Source of the DNA: Pseudomonas brassicacearum subsp. neoaurantiaca
GTDB lineage: Bacteria; Pseudomonadota; Gammaproteobacteria; Pseudomonadales; Pseudomonadaceae
Assembly (NCBI RefSeq): GCF_013608025.1
Contig: NZ_VDLV01000021.1
Coordinates: forward strand, 1-32,432
Direction: 5' to 3'
Length of the DNA: 32,432 nt
The notes under the pieces were generated by a model. The model was not told the origin of the DNA, ran no database searches, and saw nothing but the letters and a program-made list of their open reading frames with translations. Both the position numbers and the translations under genes were made by a program. This document shows, piece after piece, positions 16,428-24,472 of the stretch (position 1 is the first letter of the stretch; every line of letters starts with the position of its first letter).

Positions 16428-17393
16428 TCAGGCGATATTTTTGCGCGGCGTCAACGTGACCCAGTAGCGGGTGCGCATCTGCACCTCCAAGGGCAAGCTG
16501 GCCGCGAGCAGCGCGAGTATCCGATCGGTGTTGTCCAGGCGGAAGCTACCCGTGACACGCAGCGCTTCCAAAGCACTGTCCCAGCGCAGCACACCCGGTC
16601 GATAACGATCCAGCTCACGGAGAAAATCCTCCAGCGGCTGGTTCTGTGCGACCAGCACCCCGTCCCGCCAGCCCAACTGTGCGACGTCGAAACCGTTGAC
16701 CGGCCCTGCGCCAGACGCTTGCAGATCCACTTGTTGCCCGGCCTCAAGCATCACCGATGGTCCGCGCAGCGGTTGCAGTTGCACCGTGCCGCTGAGCACC
16801 GAGGCCTGGCAGGTGCGCTCATCGAGGCGAATACACGCCTCGCCTCGATTGATGGTGATGACGCCATAAGGTCCCTGGACCGCCAAAGGCACGGTCCCGG
16901 CGACCCGGAGGAAGATTTCGCCGCGCAACAGCGCCAGGCGCCGGGCCTTGAGGTCCAGGTCGACGGCGCTGTCGGTGTTCAATTGCAAGGTGCTGCCATC
17001 GACCAAGGTCCAACGGCGTTGCTCCCCGGTGGCGGTGTGCAAATCGGCGCGCCAGACTTCCAGCGGTAACTCACGGCCCAACAGCCAGGCTGTTGGCACC
17101 AGGGCGGCGACACCCAGTGCGCGCTTGAGCACGGCGCGGCGGGCCAGCACCGGACGATCGAGGGTGGCCATGCCCAGCGAAGGCGGCACGCCGGCGAATC
17201 GCTGGCGCAGTTGCTGGGCCTTCTGCCAAGCGGCTTCGTGCTCGGCGTGGCTGTCGCGCCAGTGTTGCAGGGCGGCGTGGTCGACGCCCTCCTCGCCGGA
17301 TTCGATCATCGCGAGCCACCGGGCCGCCGCACGGGCCACTTCCCGGGCTCGGGATGTCGGCGCCTGGCGAATCAAAGGTCCACCAGCAGGCAA
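16428..17393 (-). CDS. FecR-family anti-sigma factor
   Basis: About 321 residues. The N-terminal cytoplasmic domain (AARWLAMIESGEEGVDHAALQHW) binds the sigma factor. One membrane segment near 94-107 (LGVAALVPTAWLLG) precedes the periplasmic FecR domain (QRRWTLVDGSTLQLNTDSAVDLD) and a C-terminal STN-like part that meets the receptor. It relays the TonB-receptor signal to the ECF sigma factor. No ATG precedes the conserved start; the reading frame begins with a TTG at 17393 that overlaps the end of the sigma gene by 22 bases, so translation is probably coupled. A start a few codons later is possible. Confidence 0.88.
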   Translation of the reverse strand: MPAGGPLIRQAPTSRAREVARAAARWLAMIESGEEGVDHAALQHWRDSHAEHEAAWQKAQQLRQRFAGVPPSLGMATLDRPVLARRAVLKRALGVAALVPTAWLLGRELPLEVWRADLHTATGEQRRWTLVDGSTLQLNTDSAVDLDLKARRLALLRGEIFLRVAGTVPLAVQGPYGVITINRGEACIRLDERTCQASVLSGTVQLQPLRGPSVMLEAGQQVDLQASGAGPVNGFDVAQLGWRDGVLVAQNQPLEDFLRELDRYRPGVLRWDSALEALRVTGSFRLDNTDRILALLAASLPLEVQMRTRYWVTLTPRKNIA

Positions 17394-17881
17394 TGCTCAT
17401 ACGCCTGGGCCATGTAGCGCTTGACGGTGCGTTCGGACACCTGCAAGCGCTCGGCGATGTCCCGGTAGCCCAACCCTTCGAGCTGGCTCCACAAAAATGC
17501 CCGACGCACCCGCGGCGGCAGGCCATCGAGCAGTTCATCCAAGGCGTGCAGGGTTTCGAGCAACAGCCAACGTTCCTCCGGAGACGGTACGCAGGCTTCG
17601 GGCAGGTTCGCCAATGCGTCGAGATAGGCTTGTTCCAGGTTGCGGCGGGTGTAGAAGTTGCTCAACAGCCGCTTCCCCACTGTCAGCAGATACGCGCGCG
17701 GCTCTTGCAGCTCGGCCAACGGCTGGGCACTGGACAACACGCGCAGGAACGTATCCTGGCGCAGGTCGGCGGCATCCCAGGCATTGCCCATGCGACGCCG
17801 TAGCCAACCTTCGAGCCATCCGCCGTGATCGCGGTATAACGCATGCAGGGCGTGCTCCGCCGGCTTTGCTGCATCAAGCAT
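17372..17881 (-). CDS. ECF sigma factor, FecI type
   Basis: A 169-residue sigma-70 family factor of the iron-starvation (FecI/PvdS-like) group. Region 2 covers about residues 10-75 (LRRRMGNAWDAADLRQDTFLRVL) and region 4 about 110-165 (LPPRVRRAFLWSQLEGLGYRDIAERLQVSERTVKRYMAQAYEHC). It is predicted to transcribe the TonB receptor gene two positions downstream, with the intervening FecR protein holding it in check. A Fur-like box lies about 30 bases before the start, so it is likely expressed only in iron limitation. Confidence 0.92.
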   Translation of the reverse strand: MLDAAKPAEHALHALYRDHGGWLEGWLRRRMGNAWDAADLRQDTFLRVLSSAQPLAELQEPRAYLLTVGKRLLSNFYTRRNLEQAYLDALANLPEACVPSPEERWLLLETLHALDELLDGLPPRVRRAFLWSQLEGLGYRDIAERLQVSERTVKRYMAQAYEHCLLVDL

Positions 17882-17910
17882 GTGAAGAGGCCCTGGTCAA
17901 GAATGACGTG

Positions 17911-17929
17911 AATGAGACTGATTCTAATT
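17911..17929. promoter_or_regulatory. Fur-box-like site before the ECF sigma gene
   Basis: The AT-rich segment AATGAGACTGATTCTAATT stands out in GC-rich surroundings, 30 bases from the sigma-factor start. It is a partial match to the 19-base Fur consensus of GATAAT-type hexamers, with the family's usual location before fecI-like genes. Confidence 0.6.
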
Positions 17930-18007
17930 AATATCCACAGTCTATTCCAAGGCTTAATACGGGAATGTATGAAATCCGCGCCCTGGATTACCAAGGCGCC
18001 GCCGATC

Positions 18008-18529
18008 TCAATGGCTTGCGTGGAGTGTCTTCGGCACTTCGGGCATGGCCGACGAGTGATGGTTGATGATCTTCCACTGCCCGTCGAGTCGCTCGTAGAG
18101 GAAGGTGTAGCGCGCTTGGACTTCGCGCTTGGAACCGTCGGTTTGGGTCAGGGTGAAGGTGTAGACGCCGCTGTCCATCGCCGCGTCTGGCCCAAGGTGA
18201 CGGATTTCCCGGTAATTGATCACGCCCACCGGCTTGCCGGCCAGGAAGTGTGCGAAGTAATCCTGGATCTGTGCCGGTGTGCTGCGCACTTTGTTGGATA
18301 CTGTCGGTTGCAAGATTGCATCCGGTGCGTAGAGGGCTGTTACCGCGGTGGCGCTGCCGGTTTGCAGCGCGGCGTTCCAGCGGTCGAAAAGCCCGGCAAT
18401 CTCCCGATCATTCACATTCTGTGGCTGCTCGGCGACGGTGCGATACACGAACGGCACAGTTTCCACGGCGTGAGCAAATGGCGCAGCCAGCAGGAAAAAA
18501 ACGGCCATGGCGCAGGTTTTCATTTTCAT
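18008..18529 (-). CDS. Secreted SnoaL/NTF2-fold protein (CaMKII-association-domain type)
   Basis: A 173-residue protein with a Sec signal peptide (MKMKTCAMAVFFLLAAPFAHA) followed by an NTF2-like domain: VNDREIAGLFDRWNAALQTGSATAVTALYAPDAILQPTVSN, FAHFLAGKPVGVINYREIRHLG and RYTFLYERLDGQWKIINHHSSAMP. The wording resembles the SgcJ/EcaC and calcium/calmodulin kinase II association-domain families. Bacterial members are often exported and have unclear roles; the cone-shaped pocket suggests ligand binding or a small isomerase-type activity. AAAGGA eight bases before the ATG supports the start at 18529. It is divergent from the four-gene kinase operon across 175 bases and may be controlled by it. 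Confidence 0.85.
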   Translation of the reverse strand: MKMKTCAMAVFFLLAAPFAHAVETVPFVYRTVAEQPQNVNDREIAGLFDRWNAALQTGSATAVTALYAPDAILQPTVSNKVRSTPAQIQDYFAHFLAGKPVGVINYREIRHLGPDAAMDSGVYTFTLTQTDGSKREVQARYTFLYERLDGQWKIINHHSSAMPEVPKTLHASH

Positions 18530-18595
18530 CGTTGCGTTCCTTTGGGTTTCAATGGCCCCACTTTGCCGACCCGCACGACGTTCGCCATCGGCCAA

Positions 18596-18683
18596 CCGGT
18601 GCCGATCGCCTATGCCATTCGGCAGATAGTCCCGGTGCCGATCACAAGGTCTAATGCAGCCAATCATTAACGGGGCCGGTGCC
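18596..18683. repeat. Direct repeats CCGGTGCCGATC in a divergent promoter region
   Basis: CCGGTGCCGATC occurs at 18596-18607 and again at 18632-18643, with a shorter copy CCGGTGCC at 18676-18683 just before the kinase ribosome-binding site. The starts are 36 and 44 bases apart. The 175-base region (18530-18704) between the SnoaL-like and kinase genes holds no other clear element. The repeats could be binding sites for the NarL-type regulator encoded downstream. Confidence 0.45.
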
Positions 18684-18704
18684 CTTCCACGCTGGAGTTT
18701 CCCC

Positions 18705-19889
18705 ATGCAAAGCCCACCCCACGACCCAGGCAGCGCCCTGGCGATGCGCAGCCAATATCGCCAGTCGCAAAGCCGCGCGGCACGCCTGGGACTTTTGCTG
18801 GGCACCGGCCATGAGCTGACCCGGCTGCCGCTGGCGCAGATGCGCCAGCGCGCGCTGCAACGGGCGTGCGCATTCGTCGCCATGGACCATGGCGTGTTGC
18901 TGGAGTGGACGCCGGATGCACCGTTGCAGATCGTCGCCAGCCACGGCAGTGGCGACGGACTCGACGTGCTCGCCACCCTGGCCCAGCCGCCCTCGCCCGC
19001 CCCGCAATGGCTCGATTGCGTAGACGCCGCACTGGCGCAGGTCTTGCGGATTCCCCTGCGGGGCGCCGACGGGGTCGTCTTTGGTGCCCTGCTACTGGGC
19101 AACAGCGTGGCCCTGGGTGCGCCGGACAACGAGGACATCGAATCCCTGCAATTATTGGCGACCCTGCTGGCCGCGCATCTGGAGAACAGCCGACTGCTGC
19201 AAACGCTCCAGGCCCGCGAGCGCACCATGTCCGAGCTGGTCCATCGGCTGTTCAGCGCCCAGGAGGACGAACGCAAGCGCGTGGCGTATGACCTGCACGA
19301 TGGCCTGGCACAAAACCTCGCCGGATTGCATCAGCGCCTGCAAGGCTTTGCCGGTCGCTGCCCGCCCCTGCCATCGGCGCTGGACGACGAACTGCAAGCC
19401 ATCCTCGCCCTGGCCCAGGATTGCGTCGGCGAAGGCCGCCAGCTCATCGGCGGCTTGCGACCGCATGTACTGGATGATTTCGGTTTGCACAAGGCCGTCG
19501 ACAAGGAAGCCGATCGCCTGCGCGACGTCGGCCTGACGGTGGAATGGGTCGAGCACAGCGTCGCGCGCCTGCCGGGCAACATCGAGATAGCCCTGTTCCG
19601 CATTGCCCAGGAAGGCATCAACAACATTCTCAAGCATGCCCGGGCCAGTCGGGTGTCCCTGGGATTGGCGATGCGTGACGGCCGGGTGGCGTTGCGGGTC
19701 GAGGACGATGGCCGAGGATTTGCCCTGCAACCGCCCATCGAAACCCAGGGTACCGGCCACCTGGGGCTTGCCGCGATGCAGGAACGCGCCAGTCTGCTGG
19801 GCGGCAGCCTGAGCTGTAGCAGTGAACCCGACGGCGGCACGCGCCTGTTGGCCAGCGTGCCCCTGCCAGCCCACGGAGTGCATGCATGA
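18705..19889 (+). CDS. Soluble GAF-type sensor histidine kinase (NarL-partner, HisKA_3)
   Basis: A 394-residue kinase without membrane segments. Residues about 25-165 form a GAF-like sensing domain ([15 protein letters not shown] to [11 protein letters not shown]). A coiled coil leads to the HisKA_3 dimerisation domain with phosphoacceptor H198 in [15 protein letters not shown]. The ATPase domain has [20 protein letters not shown] and [14 protein letters not shown]. This architecture is that of the NarX/UhpB/DesK class, which pairs with NarL-type regulators. ATG 18705 has GGAG seven bases upstream; an ATG at 18654 lacks such a site. The stop overlaps the next gene's start (ATGA), so the regulator is made by coupled translation. 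Confidence 0.9.
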   Translation: MQSPPHDPGSALAMRSQYRQSQSRAARLGLLLGTGHELTRLPLAQMRQRALQRACAFVAMDHGVLLEWTPDAPLQIVASHGSGDGLDVLATLAQPPSPAPQWLDCVDAALAQVLRIPLRGADGVVFGALLLGNSVALGAPDNEDIESLQLLATLLAAHLENSRLLQTLQARERTMSELVHRLFSAQEDERKRVAYDLHDGLAQNLAGLHQRLQGFAGRCPPLPSALDDELQAILALAQDCVGEGRQLIGGLRPHVLDDFGLHKAVDKEADRLRDVGLTVEWVEHSVARLPGNIEIALFRIAQEGINNILKHARASRVSLGLAMRDGRVALRVEDDGRGFALQPPIETQGTGHLGLAAMQERASLLGGSLSCSSEPDGGTRLLASVPLPAHGVHA

Positions 19890-20548
19890 ACCGTCCCTTG
19901 CGCCTGCTGCTGGCCGATGATCACGAAGTCACCCGTGCAGGGTTCATTTCCATGCTGGCTGGAACCGAGGGGTTCGAAGTCGTGGGGCAAGCCCGCGACG
20001 GCCAAGAGGCGCTGGATATGTGCGAGCGACTGCAACCGGACATCGCCATCCTCGATATCCGCATGCCGGTGCTCAACGGCCTCGGCGCCGCGCGCATCCT
20101 GCAACAGCGTCAGCCAGGGATCAAAGTCATGATTTTCACCATGGACGACAGCCCCGACCACCTCGAAGCCGCCATCGGCGCGGGCGCGGTCGGTTATCTG
20201 CTCAAGGACGCCAGCCGCGCCGAAGTGCTCGATGCGCTCACCCGCGTGGCCCGGGGCGAAGAAGCCTTGAACAGTTCGGTCAGCGCCCGCCTGTTGCGAC
20301 GCATGACCGAACGTGGCGCCAACGGCGCCTTGCAAGCGCAAGCCCTGACAACCCGCGAACGCCAGGTGCTCGGCCTGGTGGCCAGCGGCTTCAGCAACCG
20401 TGAGATCGGCGAAAAACTCGGCATTGCCCCTGGCACCGCGAAAGCCCATGTGGAGCGGGTCATCGGCAAGCTTGGCGCCGCCGACCGGACCCAGGCCGCC
20501 GTGCGCGGTGTCGCCCTGGGCCTCGTCGCCCAACCGTCGGGACAATGA
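19886..20548 (+). CDS. NarL-type LuxR-family response regulator
   Basis: A 220-residue regulator. The receiver has ADDHEV (D11, D12), phosphoacceptor D57 in [13 protein letters not shown] and K107 in YLLKDAS. The LuxR helix-turn-helix at about 148-210 reads [43 protein letters not shown]. It overlaps the kinase stop by four bases and the following hybrid kinase start by four bases, so it is in a tightly coupled operon. It is the DNA-binding output of the operon, probably acting on the upstream divergent promoter with its direct repeats, and perhaps on distant genes. Confidence 0.93.
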   Translation: MNRPLRLLLADDHEVTRAGFISMLAGTEGFEVVGQARDGQEALDMCERLQPDIAILDIRMPVLNGLGAARILQQRQPGIKVMIFTMDDSPDHLEAAIGAGAVGYLLKDASRAEVLDALTRVARGEEALNSSVSARLLRRMTERGANGALQAQALTTRERQVLGLVASGFSNREIGEKLGIAPGTAKAHVERVIGKLGAADRTQAAVRGVALGLVAQPSGQ

Positions 20549-22863
20549 CCATGAGATTTCTCGCAGCCCGTCGTTGGGCCAACCTGCCACTGAGGGGCAA
20601 GGCGCTAGTGGTGATTTCCCTTCCCTTGGTGATCCTGCTGCTGTCGCTGGTGCTGATCTACATCACCGAACGCCAGACCGCCCGCGCCGAGGAAGACGTT
20701 CGCCGGGTCCTGCTGGTGCAAGGCGACATCCAGGCCGTGCACACCTTGCTGGCCGAGGCGGCGGCGAGCGTGCGCGGTTACCTGCTGACCCGGCGCGAGG
20801 ACTTCCTGCCCGGTTACGAACAGGCAACGCCGAAGATCCAGGCCGCATTGCAGCGGCTGGATCACAATATCCGCGACGCCAGGATGCGCGAGCACCTGAA
20901 GACCATCACCCCGCTGATCACCGAAAAGCTCGCCGGGCTGCTCGCCTTGCGCACTGGCAAGGGCGACGACACCGCAACCATCACCGCGATCCTGATCGAA
21001 AACAAACAGGTCCTGGACGTGTTGCGCGAACAGATCAGCGCCATGCGCATACGCGAGGACGCCCTGCTCGCCGAGCGCAGCGCCGCCGCCTCGGCCACGC
21101 GCATGCGCCTGTTGTTCGCCACGCTGCTGGCGGCGGTGTGCGGTTTGTTCGGCGCTGTCGTCGCGGTGCTGTTCCTGTCCAAGGGCATCGTCGCTCGGGT
21201 CCAGAAGGTGCAAGGCAACGCCCAACGCCTGGCGCTGGGCCAACCGCTGCTGCCACAACCGCCGGAGCGGGACGAAATCGGCCAATTGGGCACCCGCCTG
21301 GTGGAGGCCGGGCAATTGCTCGCCGAGCGTGAGCGCGCCTTGCGCGACAACGAAGAACGCCTGCGGCTGATCATCGATGGCGTGAAGGACTACGGGATCT
21401 TCGCCCTGGACGCCCAAGGCCACGTCATCACCTGGAACGCCGGCGCCGAGCGGATCAAGGGCTATACCGAACAGGAAGTGCTCGGCCGGCATTTCTCGCT
21501 GTTCTACCTGGCCGAAGAGTGCCCGGCGCACCCGGACATGGCCCTGCGCGAGGCCACCCGCGACGGCCATTACATGGAAGAAGGCTGGCGTTGCCGCAAG
21601 GACGGCAGCCGCTTCTGGGCCAGCGTGGTGATCACCACGCAGTACGACAGCACCGGTGCCTTGCGCGGCTTTTCCAAGATCACCCGCGACATCACGGACC
21701 GGCGTGCCGCCGAGATCGCCCTGCGCAAGGCCCGGGAAGAAGCGGAAAGCGCCAGTCGGGCCAAGAGTGAATTCCTCTCGCGCATGAGCCATGAACTGCG
21801 CACGCCGTTGAATTCGATCCTGGGCTTCGCCCAACTGCTGGACATGGATTCCGTTGCCGGCCAGCGGCCCCACGTCAGTCATATCCTGCGTGCCGGGCAG
21901 CACTTGCTGGCGTTGATCAATGAAGTGCTCGACATCGCCCGGATCGAGGCCGGCCGCCTGCCGCTGAACATCGAACCCATCGCCCTGCCCGCCGTGCTCC
22001 ATGAAGCCTTGACGCTGGTCTCGCCGATGGCGGCCGACGCCGGGATTCACCTGGCGGAGTTGCCTTCGCTGCCCGATGGCTGCGGCGTGCTTGCCGATCG
22101 CCAGCGCCTGGTCCAGGTGCTGCTCAACCTGCTTTCCAACGCAATCAAGTACAACCAGCCGGGCGGCGAGGTGCGCATCGAGGTCGTTATCGAAGGCCCG
22201 AACGTCAGCATTGCCATCAGCGACACCGGGCATGGCATCGCCCCCGAACGGTTGGATCAGTTGTTCAAACCGTTCGAACGCCTGGGCGCGGATCCCCAGG
22301 TCGAAGGCACCGGCCTCGGGCTGTCCTTGAGCAAAAGCCTGCTGGAAATGATGCAAGGCAGCCTGCGCGTGCGCAGCGATCCGGGCCAAGGCTGTTGCTT
22401 CACCCTGCAACTGCCCTGCGCCCATGTATCCGGATCTCACCTGCCACCCATGGTTGCGCTGGAAGTGACGCGCCCGCGCACCGAGTTTGACGGCAAGGTC
22501 CTGTGCATCGAAGACAACCTGTCGAGCCTGGCCCTGATCGAAACCTTGATGCAGCGCCGTCCGGGGATCCAGTTGTTATCGAGCATGCAAGGCCAGATGG
22601 GGCTCGACCTGGCCCGCCAACATGCGCCGCAACTGATCCTGCTGGACGTGACATTGCCTGACCTGGAAGGCCTGGAAGTCCTGCGCCGCCTGCGCCAATC
22701 CCCGGCGACCGCATCCACGCCGGTGCTGATGATCACCGCCGACGCCAGCGACCTGACCCACCGCGCCTTGCACGACGCAGGGGCGACGGCGATCCTGACC
22801 AAACCCATTCATATCCAGGCCTTTCTCGGCCATCTCGAACGTTATCTACCGGAGTCCGCATGA
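20545..22863 (+). CDS. Hybrid sensor histidine kinase (CHASE3-HAMP-PAS-HisKA-HATPase-REC)
   Basis: A 772-residue membrane protein. A first membrane helix lies at about 19-40, a CHASE3-like periplasmic domain at 42-185 ([18 protein letters not shown]), and a second helix at 188-212. A HAMP-like linker follows, then a PAS domain at 268-390 ([27 protein letters not shown]). HisKA has H416 in [19 protein letters not shown]. HATPase has [16 protein letters not shown] and [11 protein letters not shown]-terminal receiver has D701 in [14 protein letters not shown] and K753. It starts at an ATG overlapping the previous stop; ATG 20551 is also possible. It may pass phosphate to the downstream receiver. 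The signal is unknown. Confidence 0.93.
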   Translation: MTMRFLAARRWANLPLRGKALVVISLPLVILLLSLVLIYITERQTARAEEDVRRVLLVQGDIQAVHTLLAEAAASVRGYLLTRREDFLPGYEQATPKIQAALQRLDHNIRDARMREHLKTITPLITEKLAGLLALRTGKGDDTATITAILIENKQVLDVLREQISAMRIREDALLAERSAAASATRMRLLFATLLAAVCGLFGAVVAVLFLSKGIVARVQKVQGNAQRLALGQPLLPQPPERDEIGQLGTRLVEAGQLLAERERALRDNEERLRLIIDGVKDYGIFALDAQGHVITWNAGAERIKGYTEQEVLGRHFSLFYLAEECPAHPDMALREATRDGHYMEEGWRCRKDGSRFWASVVITTQYDSTGALRGFSKITRDITDRRAAEIALRKAREEAESASRAKSEFLSRMSHELRTPLNSILGFAQLLDMDSVAGQRPHVSHILRAGQHLLALINEVLDIARIEAGRLPLNIEPIALPAVLHEALTLVSPMAADAGIHLAELPSLPDGCGVLADRQRLVQVLLNLLSNAIKYNQPGGEVRIEVVIEGPNVSIAISDTGHGIAPERLDQLFKPFERLGADPQVEGTGLGLSLSKSLLEMMQGSLRVRSDPGQGCCFTLQLPCAHVSGSHLPPMVALEVTRPRTEFDGKVLCIEDNLSSLALIETLMQRRPGIQLLSSMQGQMGLDLARQHAPQLILLDVTLPDLEGLEVLRRLRQSPATASTPVLMITADASDLTHRALHDAGATAILTKPIHIQAFLGHLERYLPESA

Positions 22864-23342
22864 ATCGCGATTTGCGCATCCTGATCATTGACGATCAGCG
22901 CCCCAACCTCGATCTGATGGAGCAGTTGCTGGCCCGCGAGGGGTTGCACAATGTGCTGAGCAGCACCGAACCGTTGCGCACCCTCGACCTGTTCAACAGT
23001 TTCGAGCCGGACCTGGTCATCCTCGACCTGCACATGCCCGCATTCGACGGCTTCGCCGTGCTGGAGCAACTCAACCGGCGGATCCCGGCCAATGACTATC
23101 TGCCGATCCTGGTACTGACCGCCGACGCCACCCGCGACACCCGCTTGCGCGCGTTGGCGCTGGGCGCGCGGGACTTCATCAGCAAACCCCTCGATGCGCT
23201 GGAAACCATGTTGCGCGTGTGGAACCTGCTGGAAACCCGGGCGCTTTATAAATCGTTGCGCACCTTGATTCCCGCCCAACACATCGAGTTGTTGCGTCAA
23301 CATCGGCCGAGCGCTGATGCAACCCCGCACGAAAGCCATTGA
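22860..23342 (+). CDS. Receiver-domain response regulator (RpfG-like receiver without HD-GYP)
   Basis: A 160-residue protein. The receiver has IIDDQRPN (D11, D12), phosphoacceptor D56 in LVILDLHMPAFDGF and K109 in FISKPLD. After residue 115 a short helix reads METMLRVWNLLETRALYKSLR (shown here without its first linker residues), the wording that joins the receiver to the HD-GYP domain in RpfG-type phosphodiesterases. Here the protein ends about 30 residues later, with no HD-GYP domain. It overlaps the hybrid-kinase stop by four bases. It may be a phosphate acceptor or a protein-binding output; a diguanylate role cannot be claimed. Confidence 0.9.
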   Translation: MNRDLRILIIDDQRPNLDLMEQLLAREGLHNVLSSTEPLRTLDLFNSFEPDLVILDLHMPAFDGFAVLEQLNRRIPANDYLPILVLTADATRDTRLRALALGARDFISKPLDALETMLRVWNLLETRALYKSLRTLIPAQHIELLRQHRPSADATPHESH

Positions 23343-23357
23343 AAGGTTCGCAGGCCT

Positions 23358-23468
23358 TTGTGGCGAGGGAGCTTGCTCCCGCTGCAACGGTCCGACGCCT
23401 CGAGCGCAGCGGGATGAAAAACCTGCGGTCGCTGCGCAACCGAGCGGGAGCAAGCTCCCTCGCCACAA
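23358..23468. repeat. REPIN: inverted GTGGCGAGGGAGC REPs
   Basis: TTGTGGCGAGGGAGCTTGCT starts at 23358 and its inverted copy ends CTCCCTCGCCACAA at 23468, with about 60 bases between. It lies between the kinase operon and the convergent CBS-domain gene. The same kind of doublet lies on the other side of that gene. Confidence 0.88.
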
Positions 23469-23483
23469 GAGCGCTGCAGGGGG

Positions 23484-23924
23484 TCAATGCCCGCGAATGT
23501 AGTGCTCCAATTGCCGGATCAGGTCCGCTTGCTCGACGAGTGATTCCTTTACCAGGTCGCCAATGGACAGCAGTCCGATCAACTCGCCGTTATCCAGCAC
23601 CGGCAGGTGTCGCAAGTGGCTGTCGGTCATGACTTCCATGCAGCGGTCGATGCTCTGTTGGCTGTCGGCGGTGATCACTGGCGTACTCATGATGGTGCGC
23701 ACCGTAGTGCCCACCGATGAGCGGCCCTTGAGGACCATTTTGCGGGCATAGTCCCGTTCACTGAACACCCCCACCACCTGCCCGTCTTCGATTACCGGCA
23801 GTGCGCCGACATTTTTCTCGGCCATGATCTGCAACGCTTCGAGCACGGTCTGCTCCGGTGCGATGCTATGGACCTGCTGGTTCTGCACGCTCTTGAGCCG
23901 AACCAGTTGGGCGGCGGTTTTCAT
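23484..23924 (-). CDS. CBS-domain pair protein
   Basis: A 146-residue protein made almost wholly of two CBS motifs (residues about 17-70 and 80-140): VHSIAPEQTVLEALQIMAEKNVGALPVIEDGQVVGVFSERDYARKM, then VITADSQQSIDRCMEVMTDSHLRHLPVLDNGELIGLLSIGDLV, quoted here only as landmarks. Such stand-alone Bateman modules bind adenosine nucleotides or similar ligands and regulate partner proteins. GAGGATT before the ATG supports the start. It is enclosed by two REPINs of one family and lies downstream of nirD on the same strand. It is related in design to the CBS gene at 27593, though the sequences are distinct. Confidence 0.9.
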   Translation of the reverse strand: MKTAAQLVRLKSVQNQQVHSIAPEQTVLEALQIMAEKNVGALPVIEDGQVVGVFSERDYARKMVLKGRSSVGTTVRTIMSTPVITADSQQSIDRCMEVMTDSHLRHLPVLDNGELIGLLSIGDLVKESLVEQADLIRQLEHYIRGH

Positions 23925-23962
23925 TGTTAATCCTCAATTTCAAACCAAAGTGATCGCTGTCC

Positions 23963-24054
23963 GTGGCGAGGGAGCTTGCTCCCGCTCGGTTGCGCAGCGA
24001 CCGCAAGATTTTAGGACCGCTGCGCGGTCCAGCGGGAGCAAGCTCCCTCGCCAC
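23963..24054. repeat. REPIN: inverted GTGGCGAGGGAGC REPs
   Basis: GTGGCGAGGGAGCTTGCTCC starts at 23963 and its inverted copy ends at 24054. The inner part contains a second dyad around GACCGC/GCGGTC. It lies between nirD and the CBS gene and may end or stabilise the nirBD transcript. Confidence 0.88.
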
Positions 24055-24085
24055 AAAAGCACCACTGAGGCGGCCTTGGCACGGA

Positions 24086-24472
24086 TCAATCCTCGCCAAT
24101 CTCCACCACATCCCCATTCAAGCGCACCGGCCAGACCCGCAGGCGCTGCTCGGGGTATTCCAGGCAATGGCCGTCTTCCAGGCGGAAATGCTGCTTGTAC
24201 ATCGGCGAGGCGATGACCAGTTCACCCTTGATGTTGCCCAGCAAACCGCGACCGATGACGTTGGCGCCGGACTTCGGGTCGCGGTTGTCGACGGCGTACA
24301 GCGGCTTGTCCGCATGTTCCGGCAGGTAGAGCAGCGCCACTTGGCTGCCGTCGTGCCAGGCGACCACGCCGGAGTTCGGCACCAGGTCCTCGCGGCTGCA
24401 CAGGGCGCGCCATTGCTGGGGTTGTTGCGCAGCTTCACGGGTGGAAATACGAACGACGTTTGACTGGCTCAT
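24086..24472 (-). CDS. nirD: Nitrite reductase [NAD(P)H] small subunit
   Basis: A 128-residue Rieske-fold protein without Rieske cysteines, as is normal for NirD. Landmarks are WRALCSREDLVPNSGVVAW, LYAVDNRDPKSGANVIGRGL, and YKQHFRLEDGHCLEYP. It is the small subunit of the cytoplasmic siroheme nitrite reductase, which reduces nitrite to ammonium with NAD(P)H for nitrogen assimilation. Its ATG shares one base with the nirB stop (TGATG), so translation is coupled. No nasA gene follows on this side. Confidence 0.95.
   Translation of the reverse strand: MSQSNVVRISTREAAQQPQQWRALCSREDLVPNSGVVAWHDGSQVALLYLPEHADKPLYAVDNRDPKSGANVIGRGLLGNIKGELVIASPMYKQHFRLEDGHCLEYPEQRLRVWPVRLNGDVVEIGED

Noticed and set aside
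20605..22440. Long open frame of 611 codons on the minus strand
   Set aside because: It is antisense to the hybrid kinase, rich in Q, G and A, with no recognisable domain.
23358..24054. CRISPR-like repeats
   Set aside because: The repeats are palindromic REPINs with a gene between them, not short regular repeats with equal spacers.
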